Positions 34,098 to 42,854 of a stretch of DNA of 64,000 bases are shown piece by piece. Each line of letters starts with the position of its first letter. Positions within the stretch are counted from its first letter, which is position 1. The stretch is from contig CAZGYD010000058.1 of assembly GCA_964530115.1 (NCBI GenBank), positions 1 through 64,000 on the forward strand, written 5' to 3'. The position numbers and the translations under genes are program-made. Source of the stretch: Fen-999 sp964530115 (GTDB lineage Bacteria > Pseudomonadota > Gammaproteobacteria > Burkholderiales > Rhodocyclaceae). The notes below the pieces were generated by a model. It worked only from the letters and a program-made list of their open reading frames with translations, did not search any database and was not told the origin of the DNA.

Positions 34098-35893
34098 TGG
34101 GCGGGTCCTCCCGGGCCCAGACGCTTGTTGGGGCCGAGGGTATCCTCGAAAAAGTCCCGGCCAGGCAGTTTGCCCCGGAACGAGGAATAGTCGCCCTCGA
34201 CGCTGGCATCCTTGATGATGGTCGGTCGCAGGAACACTACGAGTTCGGTCTTGCGCCGCGTGTCGTCGCGGTTCTGGAACAGGTTGCCGATCACGGGAAT
34301 GCGGGAGATCGCGGGAACCGCCGCATCATTGTTCTCCAGGCCATCCTCCATGAGGCCGCCCATCACGGCAATGTTGCCGTTGTCGACACGGATCATGGAT
34401 TCCATTTCGCGGGTGCGGATGACCGGAATGCTGCTGGTGATACCAGCGAGAGCCGGGTTCGGATCCTGGACTTCACCGAACTTGCGCGAAATGCTGGGGC
34501 GGATGTTCAGCAGCACGCTGTCGTCGTCACTGATCTGCGGTGTGACATTCATGACCAGTCCGACCGGCACGGAGTTCAGCGTCGAGGTGTATGTCGTCGT
34601 TGTCCCGACGTTCGCGGTGGTCGTGGTGTCGGCCTTGATCGTGAAATACACGAGATTGTCGACGACCTTGAGAACGGCGGTCTGGTTGTTCATGACCGAA
34701 AGCTTCGGGCTCGACAGCACTTTGACCGTGCCGAAGCTGTCGAGAAGCCTGACGGCCGCCGTGATGCTGCCCAGACGTGATGCGGTGTTGGTGTATGCCA
34801 GTTGAAGAATGTTCGCGCCGACGGCGGAGCCGGTCTGAGTGATCGTGAAGCCGGCCCGGCCAAGGGGGGCGAGCCGCCAGTCGATGCCCTGCTGATAGTT
34901 GTCCGAGAGCGAAACCTCGGCAATGGTGGCCTCGATGAGGACTTGCCGGCGAGCCGAGGCGACGACGTGGCTGAGAAATTCCTGGACTTTCTCGTGCTGT
35001 CGCGAGGTCGCACGCACTGTCACGATCCCTGCTTCGGGATTGACGATGACAGAGGCGGCCTCCCGGAAGGTGGTGCGTTTGACGGTCGTGATCCCCGACT
35101 GCTGCAGCATGGCTGGATTCGGGCTCCCGGCGATTCCGAGCGTCGCGGTTGTGCTTGTTCCGCGTCCTGTCACCGGAGGCTGGCCCGTGCCCGTCGTCGC
35201 CTGCTGATCGGCCCGCTCGATGATGGTTTCGGATGATCCTTCGGGCAGGATCTTGTCGGTTTCCCTCAGGATATCCTTGATGTTCTTTTCCAGGGTTTCC
35301 CAGAAATGGTGCTGAACCTTGTTCTCGATCCGGGTCTGGGAGTTGTTGCCGCCCGACACCGCCCCCGGCCCGGCGGTTCCGCTGGCGCCAGGCCCGGTCG
35401 AGGCGACCTGGGTCGTGACCGTGACCGATCCGGTCGTGTCCCGGGACATGTTGACGTAATCGACCTTGTAGGTGCGCAGATAGGGCGAGTCGGGCATCAC
35501 TATCAGGTTCGGGCCATCCATTTCCCAGCGCATGTCGACCTGTTTCCCGATCCGGTTCAACAGTTGGGGGAGCGTCTGATCTATCGCATTGAGCGTCACG
35601 GTTCCCGAGATTCCGGGATGGATATCGACATTGATTTTTGCGTCGCGGGCCAGGGCGAAAAGGAGGTCTTGGACGCGGACATTGTTGACGACGACGCTGT
35701 AGGTTTCCGTTTTCGCTGCCGATTTCGGCGGGCTGAGCGCGACCGTGTTGCGGACCGGGTGAGGAATGTCGGTCGTCGAGGCTGGTGAAGTCGGTGACTC
35801 CAGGTGGCCTGCTGACGGGGGCGCGACCGGGGCAGTCGTACAAGCCGCGGCCAGCAGTGCAACGAGCAATCCTGATGTCAGTCTCGGCGTCAT
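34094..35893 (-). CDS. mshL: MSHA secretin MshL (outer-membrane pore lipoprotein)
   Basis: A 599-residue secretin, the outer-membrane channel for the pilus. I chose the ATG giving MTPRLTSGLLVALLAAACTT because it gives a clear lipoprotein signal with lipobox LAAAC; longer in-frame starts lack it. N0/STN-like (VVVNNVRVQDLLFALARDAKINVDI) and N1-like regions precede the secretin core (VLIEATIAEVSLSDNYQQGIDW, VLSSPKLSVMNNQTAVLKV, PVGLVMNVTPQI, GGLMEDG). A Gly/Ser/Thr-rich insertion lies near residues 165-185. A 144-bp gap separates it from mshM. Confidence 0.9.
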   Translation of the reverse strand: MTPRLTSGLLVALLAAACTTAPVAPPSAGHLESPTSPASTTDIPHPVRNTVALSPPKSAAKTETYSVVVNNVRVQDLLFALARDAKINVDIHPGISGTVTLNAIDQTLPQLLNRIGKQVDMRWEMDGPNLIVMPDSPYLRTYKVDYVNMSRDTTGSVTVTTQVASTGPGASGTAGPGAVSGGNNSQTRIENKVQHHFWETLEKNIKDILRETDKILPEGSSETIIERADQQATTGTGQPPVTGRGTSTTATLGIAGSPNPAMLQQSGITTVKRTTFREAASVIVNPEAGIVTVRATSRQHEKVQEFLSHVVASARRQVLIEATIAEVSLSDNYQQGIDWRLAPLGRAGFTITQTGSAVGANILQLAYTNTASRLGSITAAVRLLDSFGTVKVLSSPKLSVMNNQTAVLKVVDNLVYFTIKADTTTTANVGTTTTYTSTLNSVPVGLVMNVTPQISDDDSVLLNIRPSISRKFGEVQDPNPALAGITSSIPVIRTREMESMIRVDNGNIAVMGGLMEDGLENNDAAVPAISRIPVIGNLFQNRDDTRRKTELVVFLRPTIIKDASVEGDYSSFRGKLPGRDFFEDTLGPNKRLGPGGPAQ

Positions 35894-36037
35894 CGCGATG
35901 TCGGCTTTGTTGGTAAGGGATTGATGGCAACGAACAATTGGGGGAGAGCCTTCAGTCATTTGCATCTTACATAGAAAAATTCTCCTATGTTCTTGATTTG
36001 TCTGGCTTGATCTTTGCAATAACGACGATTTTGGTTT

Positions 36038-37465
36038 TCACTTTAACCGTATGACCTGTCGAGGAAAGGGCTTGGCGGCTCGCAGTTCTGGCGGCAGGGC
36101 CGATATCCCCCGCAAAGCGGCTTCCTGACTTTCGAAATCCCCGTAGATGACGCCAAGGCGTTTCTCGCTGCCCAGGTCTGCCAGGTAAAGGCCGGCTCGG
36201 TCCGGATCGAGAAGCCGGTCCGCCTTGGCCAGATACTGGATCACGAAGGGTACGTCGGCCGTCGTTGCGGTCGCGAGCTGGATGAACCAGCGTTCGGGGG
36301 AGGTCTGGGCGATCCATTGACGGGTTTCGGCCAGGCGTGCGTTGATGACGGATCCGAATTCCCGATCGTTCGGCGATCCGGGTAACTCGAGTGTCCCCGC
36401 GCCTACCGGCCGGGGAAGGGCTTTCAAGTCTGCCCGGGCGTCATGGGCTAACGAGGCTGAGGATGCCGTTTCGTCGCGCACGCTGTCCTGCTGCGGTGCT
36501 GCGTCGCCGGGGGGGGTGGTGCGTAAGGCCGATTCAGGTACGGGAATGCCGTCTTTTTGTCGTGACGGAAGCACCAGCAGCAACGACGTCGCGATCAACC
36601 CGGCAATGGCGAAACCCCCGGCAATGAACACGGAGACGTATTTTTTTTTGCCGGTGGCGTCATAGAGGGCATCGCGGATGGCTATGCGAGCCTCCCGTGG
36701 CGTCACCCGATGAGATCCTTCGGCAAAAGCGGCCAGGAGCGCCTTGTCGGCGAGAATGTTGATCCGGCGGGTCAGCCCGCGGGATGCGCGGCTGATCATT
36801 CCGACGGCGCGTGCCGAAAACACATCGGGGCCGCGGTAGCCGGCGGTGCGCATCCTGAAGTCGATGTAGCTGGCGACCTCGTCCCGGGTCAAGGGTGCGA
36901 GCGTGAAGTGGTGCGTGATGCGCTCCCTGAGCTGCCTCATGTCCGGTTTTGCCAGCATCTGATCGAGCTCGGGCTGTCCGAACAGCACGATATGAAGGAG
37001 CTTGTGGCGGCTGGTTTCGAGATTCGACAGCAGGCGTATTTGCTCGAGCGTCTCGGCCGGCATCGCGTGTGCTTCGTCGATGAGGACGACGACCTGCCGA
37101 CCATCGGCATGCAGCGCGATGAGCTTTTCCTGGAGGCTCCGGATGATTGCACTCGTGCGCACGTCTCCTTCGAAACGAAGCCCAAGTTCCTCGACGATGG
37201 CGGAGGCGATGTCATCTCGGGACAATGCCGGGTTTGCCAGATAGACGGGGATGACCTGTGCGGGCAGCCGCTCTGTCAGCATTCTGCAAAGCATCGTCTT
37301 GCCGCTGCCGACCTCTCCGGTGACCTTGACGATTCCCTGATCGTGGAGGATTGCGTATGCCAGCGCATCCAGCGTCGAGCCGCGGTTCGCCCCGGAGAAA
37401 AAGAACTCCGTGTGGGGCGTGATGCGGAAAGGCGGCTCGTCGAGACCGAAATGTTCCAGGTACAC
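36038..37465 (-). CDS. mshM: MshM/ExeA-type AAA+ ATPase
   Basis: A 475-residue protein. The N-terminal AAA+ domain has Walker A GEVGSGKT near residue 50, Walker B VVVLIDEAHAM and sensor motifs of the ExeA family. One membrane helix follows (VFIAGGFAIAGLIATSLLLVL, near 290), and the periplasmic C-terminus (WFIQLATATTADVPFVIQYL) looks like a SPOR-type peptidoglycan-binding domain. ExeA/MshM helps place the secretin in the cell wall. The start is a GTG, 3 bp after the regulator gene. Nine consecutive A residues (36641-36649, minus strand) lie between the ATPase and membrane parts. Confidence 0.85.
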   Translation of the reverse strand: MYLEHFGLDEPPFRITPHTEFFFSGANRGSTLDALAYAILHDQGIVKVTGEVGSGKTMLCRMLTERLPAQVIPVYLANPALSRDDIASAIVEELGLRFEGDVRTSAIIRSLQEKLIALHADGRQVVVLIDEAHAMPAETLEQIRLLSNLETSRHKLLHIVLFGQPELDQMLAKPDMRQLRERITHHFTLAPLTRDEVASYIDFRMRTAGYRGPDVFSARAVGMISRASRGLTRRINILADKALLAAFAEGSHRVTPREARIAIRDALYDATGKKKYVSVFIAGGFAIAGLIATSLLLVLPSRQKDGIPVPESALRTTPPGDAAPQQDSVRDETASSASLAHDARADLKALPRPVGAGTLELPGSPNDREFGSVINARLAETRQWIAQTSPERWFIQLATATTADVPFVIQYLAKADRLLDPDRAGLYLADLGSEKRLGVIYGDFESQEAALRGISALPPELRAAKPFPRQVIRLK

Positions 37466-37468
37466 GTT

Positions 37469-38911
37469 CTATGGTTCCTCGTCTTGACCTCGAGCACCCC
37501 GGTCCCTGCTGAGAATGTCTATGCGGTTATAGAGGGTGGTGCGGTTGAGGCCAAGCAGCCGCGCGGCTTGACTGATGTTGTTCTTTGCCAGCTGCTGCGC
37601 TGCCTTGATGTAAGCGTGTTCCCATTGCCGGAGGATTTGGTCCAGATCGAAATGTGGGCTTTCGCGCAATTGACGCAACGCCAGAGTGGCGATCTGTGCC
37701 TCGGACATGGGAAAGGCGAGCTCGGCAGATTCCCGTGGTAGCTCTGCGTCCAGCTCCGTGTTCAGTTCGGCCAGTCCCACCGGCTTACCATCGTGTTTGG
37801 CAAGCAGGCGGATCACGATGTTGCGCAGCTCGCGTACGTTTCCGGGGAAATGGTATTCGGCCCAGCGCGCTTTGGCTTCGGGGGTAAAAACAAGGGCATG
37901 GTCGCGTCCTGGTCCGGCATGGCGACGGCTGAAATGTTCCAGCAAGCGGAAACGGTCTTGGCCCATTTCACGGAGCGGTGGCACGTCGATCGTGAGCACG
38001 GAAAGGCGATGATAGAGGTCGGCGCGGAACCGCCCTTCCCGGATTTCGCGCTTCAGGTCGCGGTTGGTCGCCGCGATGATGCGGGCTTGCGACAGGCGCG
38101 GACGGGTTTCGCCGACGCGCTGGAACTGTCCGTTTTCCAATACGCGCAAGAGCTTCGGCTGGAGATCCAGGGGAAGCTCGCCGATTTCATCCAGAAACAG
38201 CGTTCCGTCGGCCGCTTCCTCGAAGTAACCGGGGAGTGCGCCGACCGCACCGGTGAACGCGCCCTTGGCGTGGCCGAACAATGTTGGCTCCACCAGATTC
38301 GGCGGGATGGCGGCACAGTTCAAGGCTAGAAACGGGAAGGACTTTCTGTCCGACAGGCGATGCAGGGCGTTGGCCACGAGTTCCTTGCCGCTTCCCGACT
38401 CTCCTTCGATGAGTACCGGGTAGGGGGAGTTGGCGTATTGCCGTATCCGGGAGCGAAGCTTTTCCATCGGCGGGCTGCTGCCGACGAGCTCGATTTCCGC
38501 TGCATCGGGCTCGGCGCCATAGGTGAGCAGGCTGTGTAGCGAGTTGCGCAGCATGTCCGGATCCACCGGCTTGGCGATGAAATCCACCGCTCCCAGCGTG
38601 CGCGCATGGCGCGCATTGGCTTCGTCGCTTTGGCCCGAGAGGATGACGATCTGGATTCCCGGTCCGAGCGCCAGGAGTTCCGTGATCAGTGCAAACCCTT
38701 CGTTGGGCTTGTGTGGCGTGGGTGGCAGCCCGAGATCGACGAGCGCGATTTCCGGCAATGGCCTGACCTGTCTCGCTTTCGCAAGGGCTTCCGGGCGGGT
38801 CGTCGCGGACAGCACTTCGAAGTCCCGACGCAGGACGTACGCCAGGGTATCCGAGATCAGCGGATCGTCATCGACGAGCAGGAGTTTCGGTTTTTCCTCG
38901 ATGTCGGGCAT
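37469..38911 (-). CDS. sigma-54-dependent response regulator (NtrC family)
   Basis: A 480-residue regulator. The receiver domain has the acidic pocket in LLVDDDP and phospho-acceptor Asp59 in LVDLGLPP. The AAA+ domain has GESGSGKE (170-177) and the sigma-54 contact loop GAFTGA (217-222). A Fis-type helix-turn-helix closes the protein (NNISQAARLLGLNRTTLYNRI). The receiver resembles PrsR-type regulators in its LVDLGLPP segment and extended loop. It heads the pilus string 3 bp before mshM, and the pilin has a sigma-54 promoter, so it probably activates pilus genes. The start MPDIEEKPKL avoids a 13-residue basic upstream extension. Confidence 0.9.
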   Translation of the reverse strand: MPDIEEKPKLLLVDDDPLISDTLAYVLRRDFEVLSATTRPEALAKARQVRPLPEIALVDLGLPPTPHKPNEGFALITELLALGPGIQIVILSGQSDEANARHARTLGAVDFIAKPVDPDMLRNSLHSLLTYGAEPDAAEIELVGSSPPMEKLRSRIRQYANSPYPVLIEGESGSGKELVANALHRLSDRKSFPFLALNCAAIPPNLVEPTLFGHAKGAFTGAVGALPGYFEEAADGTLFLDEIGELPLDLQPKLLRVLENGQFQRVGETRPRLSQARIIAATNRDLKREIREGRFRADLYHRLSVLTIDVPPLREMGQDRFRLLEHFSRRHAGPGRDHALVFTPEAKARWAEYHFPGNVRELRNIVIRLLAKHDGKPVGLAELNTELDAELPRESAELAFPMSEAQIATLALRQLRESPHFDLDQILRQWEHAYIKAAQQLAKNNISQAARLLGLNRTTLYNRIDILSRDRGARGQDEEP

Positions 38912-39067
38912 GTCGGCGCGTTCGTTCGTCAAGGTCCGGCGCCCGCGCACCTTCTCTGATGGCTGCGGTCAGTCGCTCGGCGACAAACCATTATGATCGC
39001 ATGGCCCAGAGAAGGGAGTGATTCCTTGTTTGATAGAATTCGTCAACTTTCAAGTGCAGCCTTAAGC

Positions 39068-39889
39068 ATGCCTCTTACGCTCCTGACCGATCCTCTCGTC
39101 GAGCTCGTTGATGTGGGTTTTTCCTACAATCAGCGGCCGGTGCTTCGCGGCATCAACATGGCGATTCCAAGAGGACGGATAGTGGCCATCATGGGTATCT
39201 CCGGTGGCGGCAAGACCACGACGCTGCGTCTGATCGGTGGCCAGTTGAGGGCAACGTCCGGTGTGGTGCGCGTGGCCGGGCAGGACGTCGGCTCGCTGTC
39301 CGGGCGGGCGCTATATGCGATGCGCCGCCGGATGGGGATGCTGTTTCAGTTCGGGGCGCTCTTTACCGACATGTCCGTGTTCGACAATGTGGCCTTCCAG
39401 ATGCGCGAACATACCGACCTGCCGGCGGACATGATCCATGACTTGGTGATGATGAAGCTCCACGCCGTCGGCTTGCGGGGCGTCGCCCATTTGATGCCCT
39501 CGGAACTTTCGGGCGGCATGGCCCGGCGGGTGGCGCTGGCGCGGGCGATCGCGCTCGATCCGATGTTGATCATGTACGACGAGCCTTTTGCCGGCCTCGA
39601 CCCGATTTCATTGTCAATCATCGGCGAACTCATCCGCAGCCTCAACGACGCCCTCGGCGCCAGTTCGATCATCGTCACGCATGATGTCCAAGAGTCCCTG
39701 AAGATCGTCGATTACGTCTATTTCGTCTCGGAAGGCCGCATCGTCGCCGAAGGAACGCCAGACGACATACGCCGTTCCGAGGCGCCGTACGTCCATCAGT
39801 TCGTCTGGGGCGAGGCCGACGGTCCGGTTGCCTTTCATTACCCGGCCCGTCCTTATCGTCAGGATATGGAAGCGGTGGCTCATGCCTGA
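39068..39889 (+). CDS. mlaF: phospholipid transport ATPase MlaF
   Basis: ABC ATPase of the Mla system that keeps outer-membrane lipid asymmetry. It has 273 residues with Walker A GISGGGKTT, signature LSGGMARRVALARA, and Walker B MLIMYDEPFAG. The start MPLTLLTDPLVELVDV was preferred to a longer upstream frame because the family begins there. It overlaps mlaE by 8 bp, and the genes mlaFEDACB run without large gaps. Confidence 0.95.
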   Translation: MPLTLLTDPLVELVDVGFSYNQRPVLRGINMAIPRGRIVAIMGISGGGKTTTLRLIGGQLRATSGVVRVAGQDVGSLSGRALYAMRRRMGMLFQFGALFTDMSVFDNVAFQMREHTDLPADMIHDLVMMKLHAVGLRGVAHLMPSELSGGMARRVALARAIALDPMLIMYDEPFAGLDPISLSIIGELIRSLNDALGASSIIVTHDVQESLKIVDYVYFVSEGRIVAEGTPDDIRRSEAPYVHQFVWGEADGPVAFHYPARPYRQDMEAVAHA

Positions 39890-40676
39890 GCGAATCGCAA
39901 ACGCCCTACGCTGGCTGGGCAGGGGGGTGAACGACCGCATCTGGCGTTTGGGTTTCGCCAGCCGCTTTCTCGCGCTGACACTCCTTTATTCGGGAACCTC
40001 GCTGCGCCGCTTTTTCCTCACCGTCCGGGAAATCTATTTCACCGGCGTGCTCTCCCTGATCATCATTCTGGTGTCAGGACTGTTCGTAGGCATGGTGCTG
40101 GGACTGCAGGGGTATGACACGCTCCAGCGTTATGGCTCTTCTGAAGCCTTGGGCATTCTCGTTGCCCTTTCCCTCGTGCGTGAGCTCGGTCCTGTCGTGT
40201 CGGCGTTGCTTTTCGCGAGTCGCGCCGGTTCGGCGATCACGGCGGAGATCGGCCTGATGAAGGCGACCGAACAGCTCTCCGCGATGGAGATGATGGCGGT
40301 CAATCCGATTGCCCGCGTCGTCGCGCCGCGCTTCTGGGCTGGCGTGATTTCCATGCCGCTCCTCGCTGCACTCTTCTCGGCGATGGGAGTCCTGGGAGGC
40401 TATCTCGTCGGTGTGCGACTGATCGGTGTGGACGAGGGCTCGTTCTGGTCCCAGATGCAGGCGTCGGTGGATTTCCGCGAAGACATCATGAATGGCGTCA
40501 TCAAGAGTTTCGTTTTCGGGATCATCGTCAGCTGGATCGCGGTGTTCGAAGGATACGATGCCGAACCCACGGCAGAGGGCGTTTCCGGAGCGACGACCCG
40601 GACGGTGGTGACTTCTTCGCTCGCGATTCTCGCCGCAGATTTCATACTCACCGCATTCATGTTCAGGGGTGCCTGA
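39882..40676 (+). CDS. mlaE: phospholipid transport permease MlaE
   Basis: A 264-residue inner-membrane permease, MlaE/YrbE family, partner of MlaF. About five hydrophobic segments; family motifs include GLQGYDTLQRYGS, LVRELGPVVSALLFASRAGSAITAEIG split across two helices, and EQLSAMEMMAVNP. It starts MPERIANALRWLG, within the end of mlaF, and its TGA overlaps the mlaD ATG by one base. Confidence 0.95.
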   Translation: MPERIANALRWLGRGVNDRIWRLGFASRFLALTLLYSGTSLRRFFLTVREIYFTGVLSLIIILVSGLFVGMVLGLQGYDTLQRYGSSEALGILVALSLVRELGPVVSALLFASRAGSAITAEIGLMKATEQLSAMEMMAVNPIARVVAPRFWAGVISMPLLAALFSAMGVLGGYLVGVRLIGVDEGSFWSQMQASVDFREDIMNGVIKSFVFGIIVSWIAVFEGYDAEPTAEGVSGATTRTVVTSSLAILAADFILTAFMFRGA

Positions 40677-41146
40677 TGAACCGCTTGACACTCGACCTCT
40701 GGGTCGGCTTTTTCGTTGCCGTCGGGCTTGCGTCTTTGCTCTTTCTCGCGCTCAAGGTCGGCAATCTGAGCAGTTCGGCCATGGGCGACACGTATCGGCT
40801 CGAAGCTAGGTTTGATAACATTGGCGGGCTCAAGGTGCGTGCGCCGATCAAGAGCGCCGGCGTCGTCGTCGGCCGGGTCGCCGAAATCCGTTTCGACCCG
40901 GAAAACTATGTCGCGGTCGTCGTCATGCAGGTCGACAGCCGCTACCGCTTCCCCGTCGATACTTTTGCCACGATCCTGACCTCCGGCTTGCTCGGTGAGC
41001 AGTACGTCGGCTTCGAGGTTGGCGGTGAGACGGAAATGCTCAAGAATGGCGACGTCATCAAGAAGACCCAGTCCGCGGTCGTTCTCGAGAAGCTGATCGG
41101 GCAATTCCTGTTCAGCAAGGCTGCCGAAGGTTCGGACAAGCAATGA
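40676..41146 (+). CDS. mlaD: MlaD, MCE-domain lipid-binding protein
   Basis: A 156-residue protein with one N-terminal membrane anchor (LWVGFFVAVGLASLLFLALKV) and one MCE domain (YRLEARFDNIGGLKVRAPIKSAGV, then GLLGEQYVGFEVGG). It forms the hexameric periplasmic ring of the MlaFEDB complex. Its stop overlaps the mlaA ATG. Confidence 0.95.
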   Translation: MNRLTLDLWVGFFVAVGLASLLFLALKVGNLSSSAMGDTYRLEARFDNIGGLKVRAPIKSAGVVVGRVAEIRFDPENYVAVVVMQVDSRYRFPVDTFATILTSGLLGEQYVGFEVGGETEMLKNGDVIKKTQSAVVLEKLIGQFLFSKAAEGSDKQ

Positions 41147-41898
41147 ATTTGGTGGCAACTGCAACGATGACGGGTATCAGACAGGTTGGTGGCGGCACTG
41201 CCGCATGCCGCTGCGGACTGCTGGTGATGATGATCGCGGCATGGCTCGCCGCCGGTTGTGCGACGACGACGAACCGGGATCCGCTGGAAAGCTTCAACCG
41301 TTCTGTCTTCGCGTTCAACGAGGGGCTGGATAAAGCGCTGATCAAGCCGGTTGCCAAGGGCTACGAGGCCTTGTTGCCTGGTTTCGTGCGCACCGGCGTC
41401 AGCAACTTCTTCGGCAATGTTGCCGACGTGCTCACCGGTTTGAACAACCTCCTCCAAGGTAAGCCGGCAGAAGCGGTGAACGATGCGGCGAGGGTGATCT
41501 TCAATTCAAGCTTCGGAATTTTCGGATTCTTCGATGTCGCTACGGAGATGGGGCTGGAGAAGCATGAGGAGGATTTCGGTCAGACCCTCGGTCGCTGGGG
41601 GGTGGAACCGGGTGCTTATCTCGTCGTGCCCGTGTTCGGACCGCGAAACGTTCGGGATGCGGTCGGGTTGGTGGTCGACCTTGCTGCGGATCCGGTCGGA
41701 AATCTCGACGATGTCGCGCTGCGGAATTCACTGGCCGCTTTGCGCCTTGTCAGCGACCGGGCAGCCATCCTGCCGGCCGACAAGATCATTGAGGAGGCGG
41801 CGATCGACAAGTACGCGTATATTCGTGACGCATATTCACAGCGTCGCCTCAATCAAGTTTTCGATGGTCGCCCGCCTCGGGAACCAGAAGAGGAATGA
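41143..41898 (+). CDS. mlaA: MlaA/VacJ outer-membrane lipoprotein
   Basis: A 251-residue lipoprotein with lipobox LAAGC after a long signal sequence; a second ATG nine codons in would give a more usual signal length. The VacJ hallmarks are DPLESFNRSVFAFNEGLDK, PVAKGYEALLP, GKPAEAVNDAARVIFNSSFGIFG split over a long helix, and LGRWGVEPGAYLVVPVFGP. It extracts misplaced phospholipid from the outer leaflet. Unlike in E. coli, it is inside the mla operon, as in many betaproteobacteria. Confidence 0.94.
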   Translation: MNLVATATMTGIRQVGGGTAACRCGLLVMMIAAWLAAGCATTTNRDPLESFNRSVFAFNEGLDKALIKPVAKGYEALLPGFVRTGVSNFFGNVADVLTGLNNLLQGKPAEAVNDAARVIFNSSFGIFGFFDVATEMGLEKHEEDFGQTLGRWGVEPGAYLVVPVFGPRNVRDAVGLVVDLAADPVGNLDDVALRNSLAALRLVSDRAAILPADKIIEEAAIDKYAYIRDAYSQRRLNQVFDGRPPREPEEE

Positions 41899-41934
41899 TC
41901 GGTCTAGGGATACGTTGCCGTCGAAGGATCTGAC

Positions 41935-42540
41935 ATGAAATACCTATTGAACCTGTTGGCCCTGTTGGGATCCCTTGCCATCGCCGGAATCACTCACGCG
42001 CAGGAAATGGCGCCTGATGTGCTGGTGCGAACCGTGACCGACGAGGTCCTCGACATCGTTCGCAAGGACAAGGACATTCAGGCGGGAAGCACGCGCAAGG
42101 CTGTCGAACTGGCCGAGGCGAAGGTTCTGCCGCATTTCGACTTCGTCCGCATGACCCGTCTTGCCATGGGTAAAGACTGGCGACAGGCGACACCGGCCCA
42201 GCAGAAGGCGCTGGTCGACGAGTTTCGCACTTTGCTCGTCCGCACCTATTCGAAGGCGCTGACCGAATACCGCAATCAGACGATCGAGGTCAAGCCGGCG
42301 AAGATGCAGTCGGGAGATACCGAGGTCATCGTGCGCAGCGTCGTCATCCAGCCGGGTGCCAAGCCGGTCCAGATCGACTACAGCCTGCAGAAAGGCGACC
42401 AAGGCTGGAAGGTCTATGACATTTCGGTCGCCGGCGTGAGCCTGGTGACGAATTACCGAAGCTCCTTTGCACAAGAGGTCAGCTCGGGCGGCATCGAGGG
42501 GTTGCTGGCCTCGTTGCGAGCAAAGAACAAGGGGAGTTGA
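41935..42540 (+). CDS. mlaC: MlaC, periplasmic phospholipid shuttle
   Basis: A 201-residue Tol-Tol-Ttg2/MlaC protein with a cleavable signal peptide (LLNLLALLGSLAIAGITHA). The family motifs VLPHFDFVRMTRLAMG, W-x4-PAQQKALVDEFRTLL and YDISVAGVSLVTNYRSSF are present. It carries lipid between MlaA and MlaD. The 36-bp gap after mlaA contains a GAAGGA-type ribosome site. Confidence 0.95.
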   Translation: MKYLLNLLALLGSLAIAGITHAQEMAPDVLVRTVTDEVLDIVRKDKDIQAGSTRKAVELAEAKVLPHFDFVRMTRLAMGKDWRQATPAQQKALVDEFRTLLVRTYSKALTEYRNQTIEVKPAKMQSGDTEVIVRSVVIQPGAKPVQIDYSLQKGDQGWKVYDISVAGVSLVTNYRSSFAQEVSSGGIEGLLASLRAKNKGS

Positions 42541-42560
42541 GTCGGAGTGGGGCGATCCTC

Positions 42561-42842
42561 ATGATACGGGTCGAAGGAGACCGGCTATGCGTGTCCGGCC
42601 CCATGCTCATGGGATCGGCAGCGCAGCTGAAGACGGCGGGCGTTGGCCTGCTTACCGATGGCGTCGGCCGGATCGACCTTTCCGGTGTCACTGAGGCCGA
42701 CTCGTCGGCAGTCGCGCTACTCCTCGCCTGGGTGCGCGCCGCGCAAGAGCAGGGGCGGCCGGTGACCATCATCAATCCACCGGAGAGCATTCGTTCGCTG
42801 GCCGCACTTTACGGCGTGGCCGAACTCTTGCCTCTGGCGTGA
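42561..42842 (+). CDS. mlaB: MlaB, STAS-domain subunit of the Mla transporter
   Basis: A 93-residue STAS protein (MIRVEGDRLCVSGPMLMG, then RIDLSGVTEADSSAVALLLAW) that binds MlaF in the MlaFEDB complex. I used the ATG at MIRVEGD, 20 bp after mlaC and preceded by GGGG. A TTG eight codons earlier, overlapping the mlaC stop, is the alternative start. Confidence 0.88.
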   Translation: MIRVEGDRLCVSGPMLMGSAAQLKTAGVGLLTDGVGRIDLSGVTEADSSAVALLLAWVRAAQEQGRPVTIINPPESIRSLAALYGVAELLPLA

Positions 42843-42854
42843 TCTGATTTTTCC

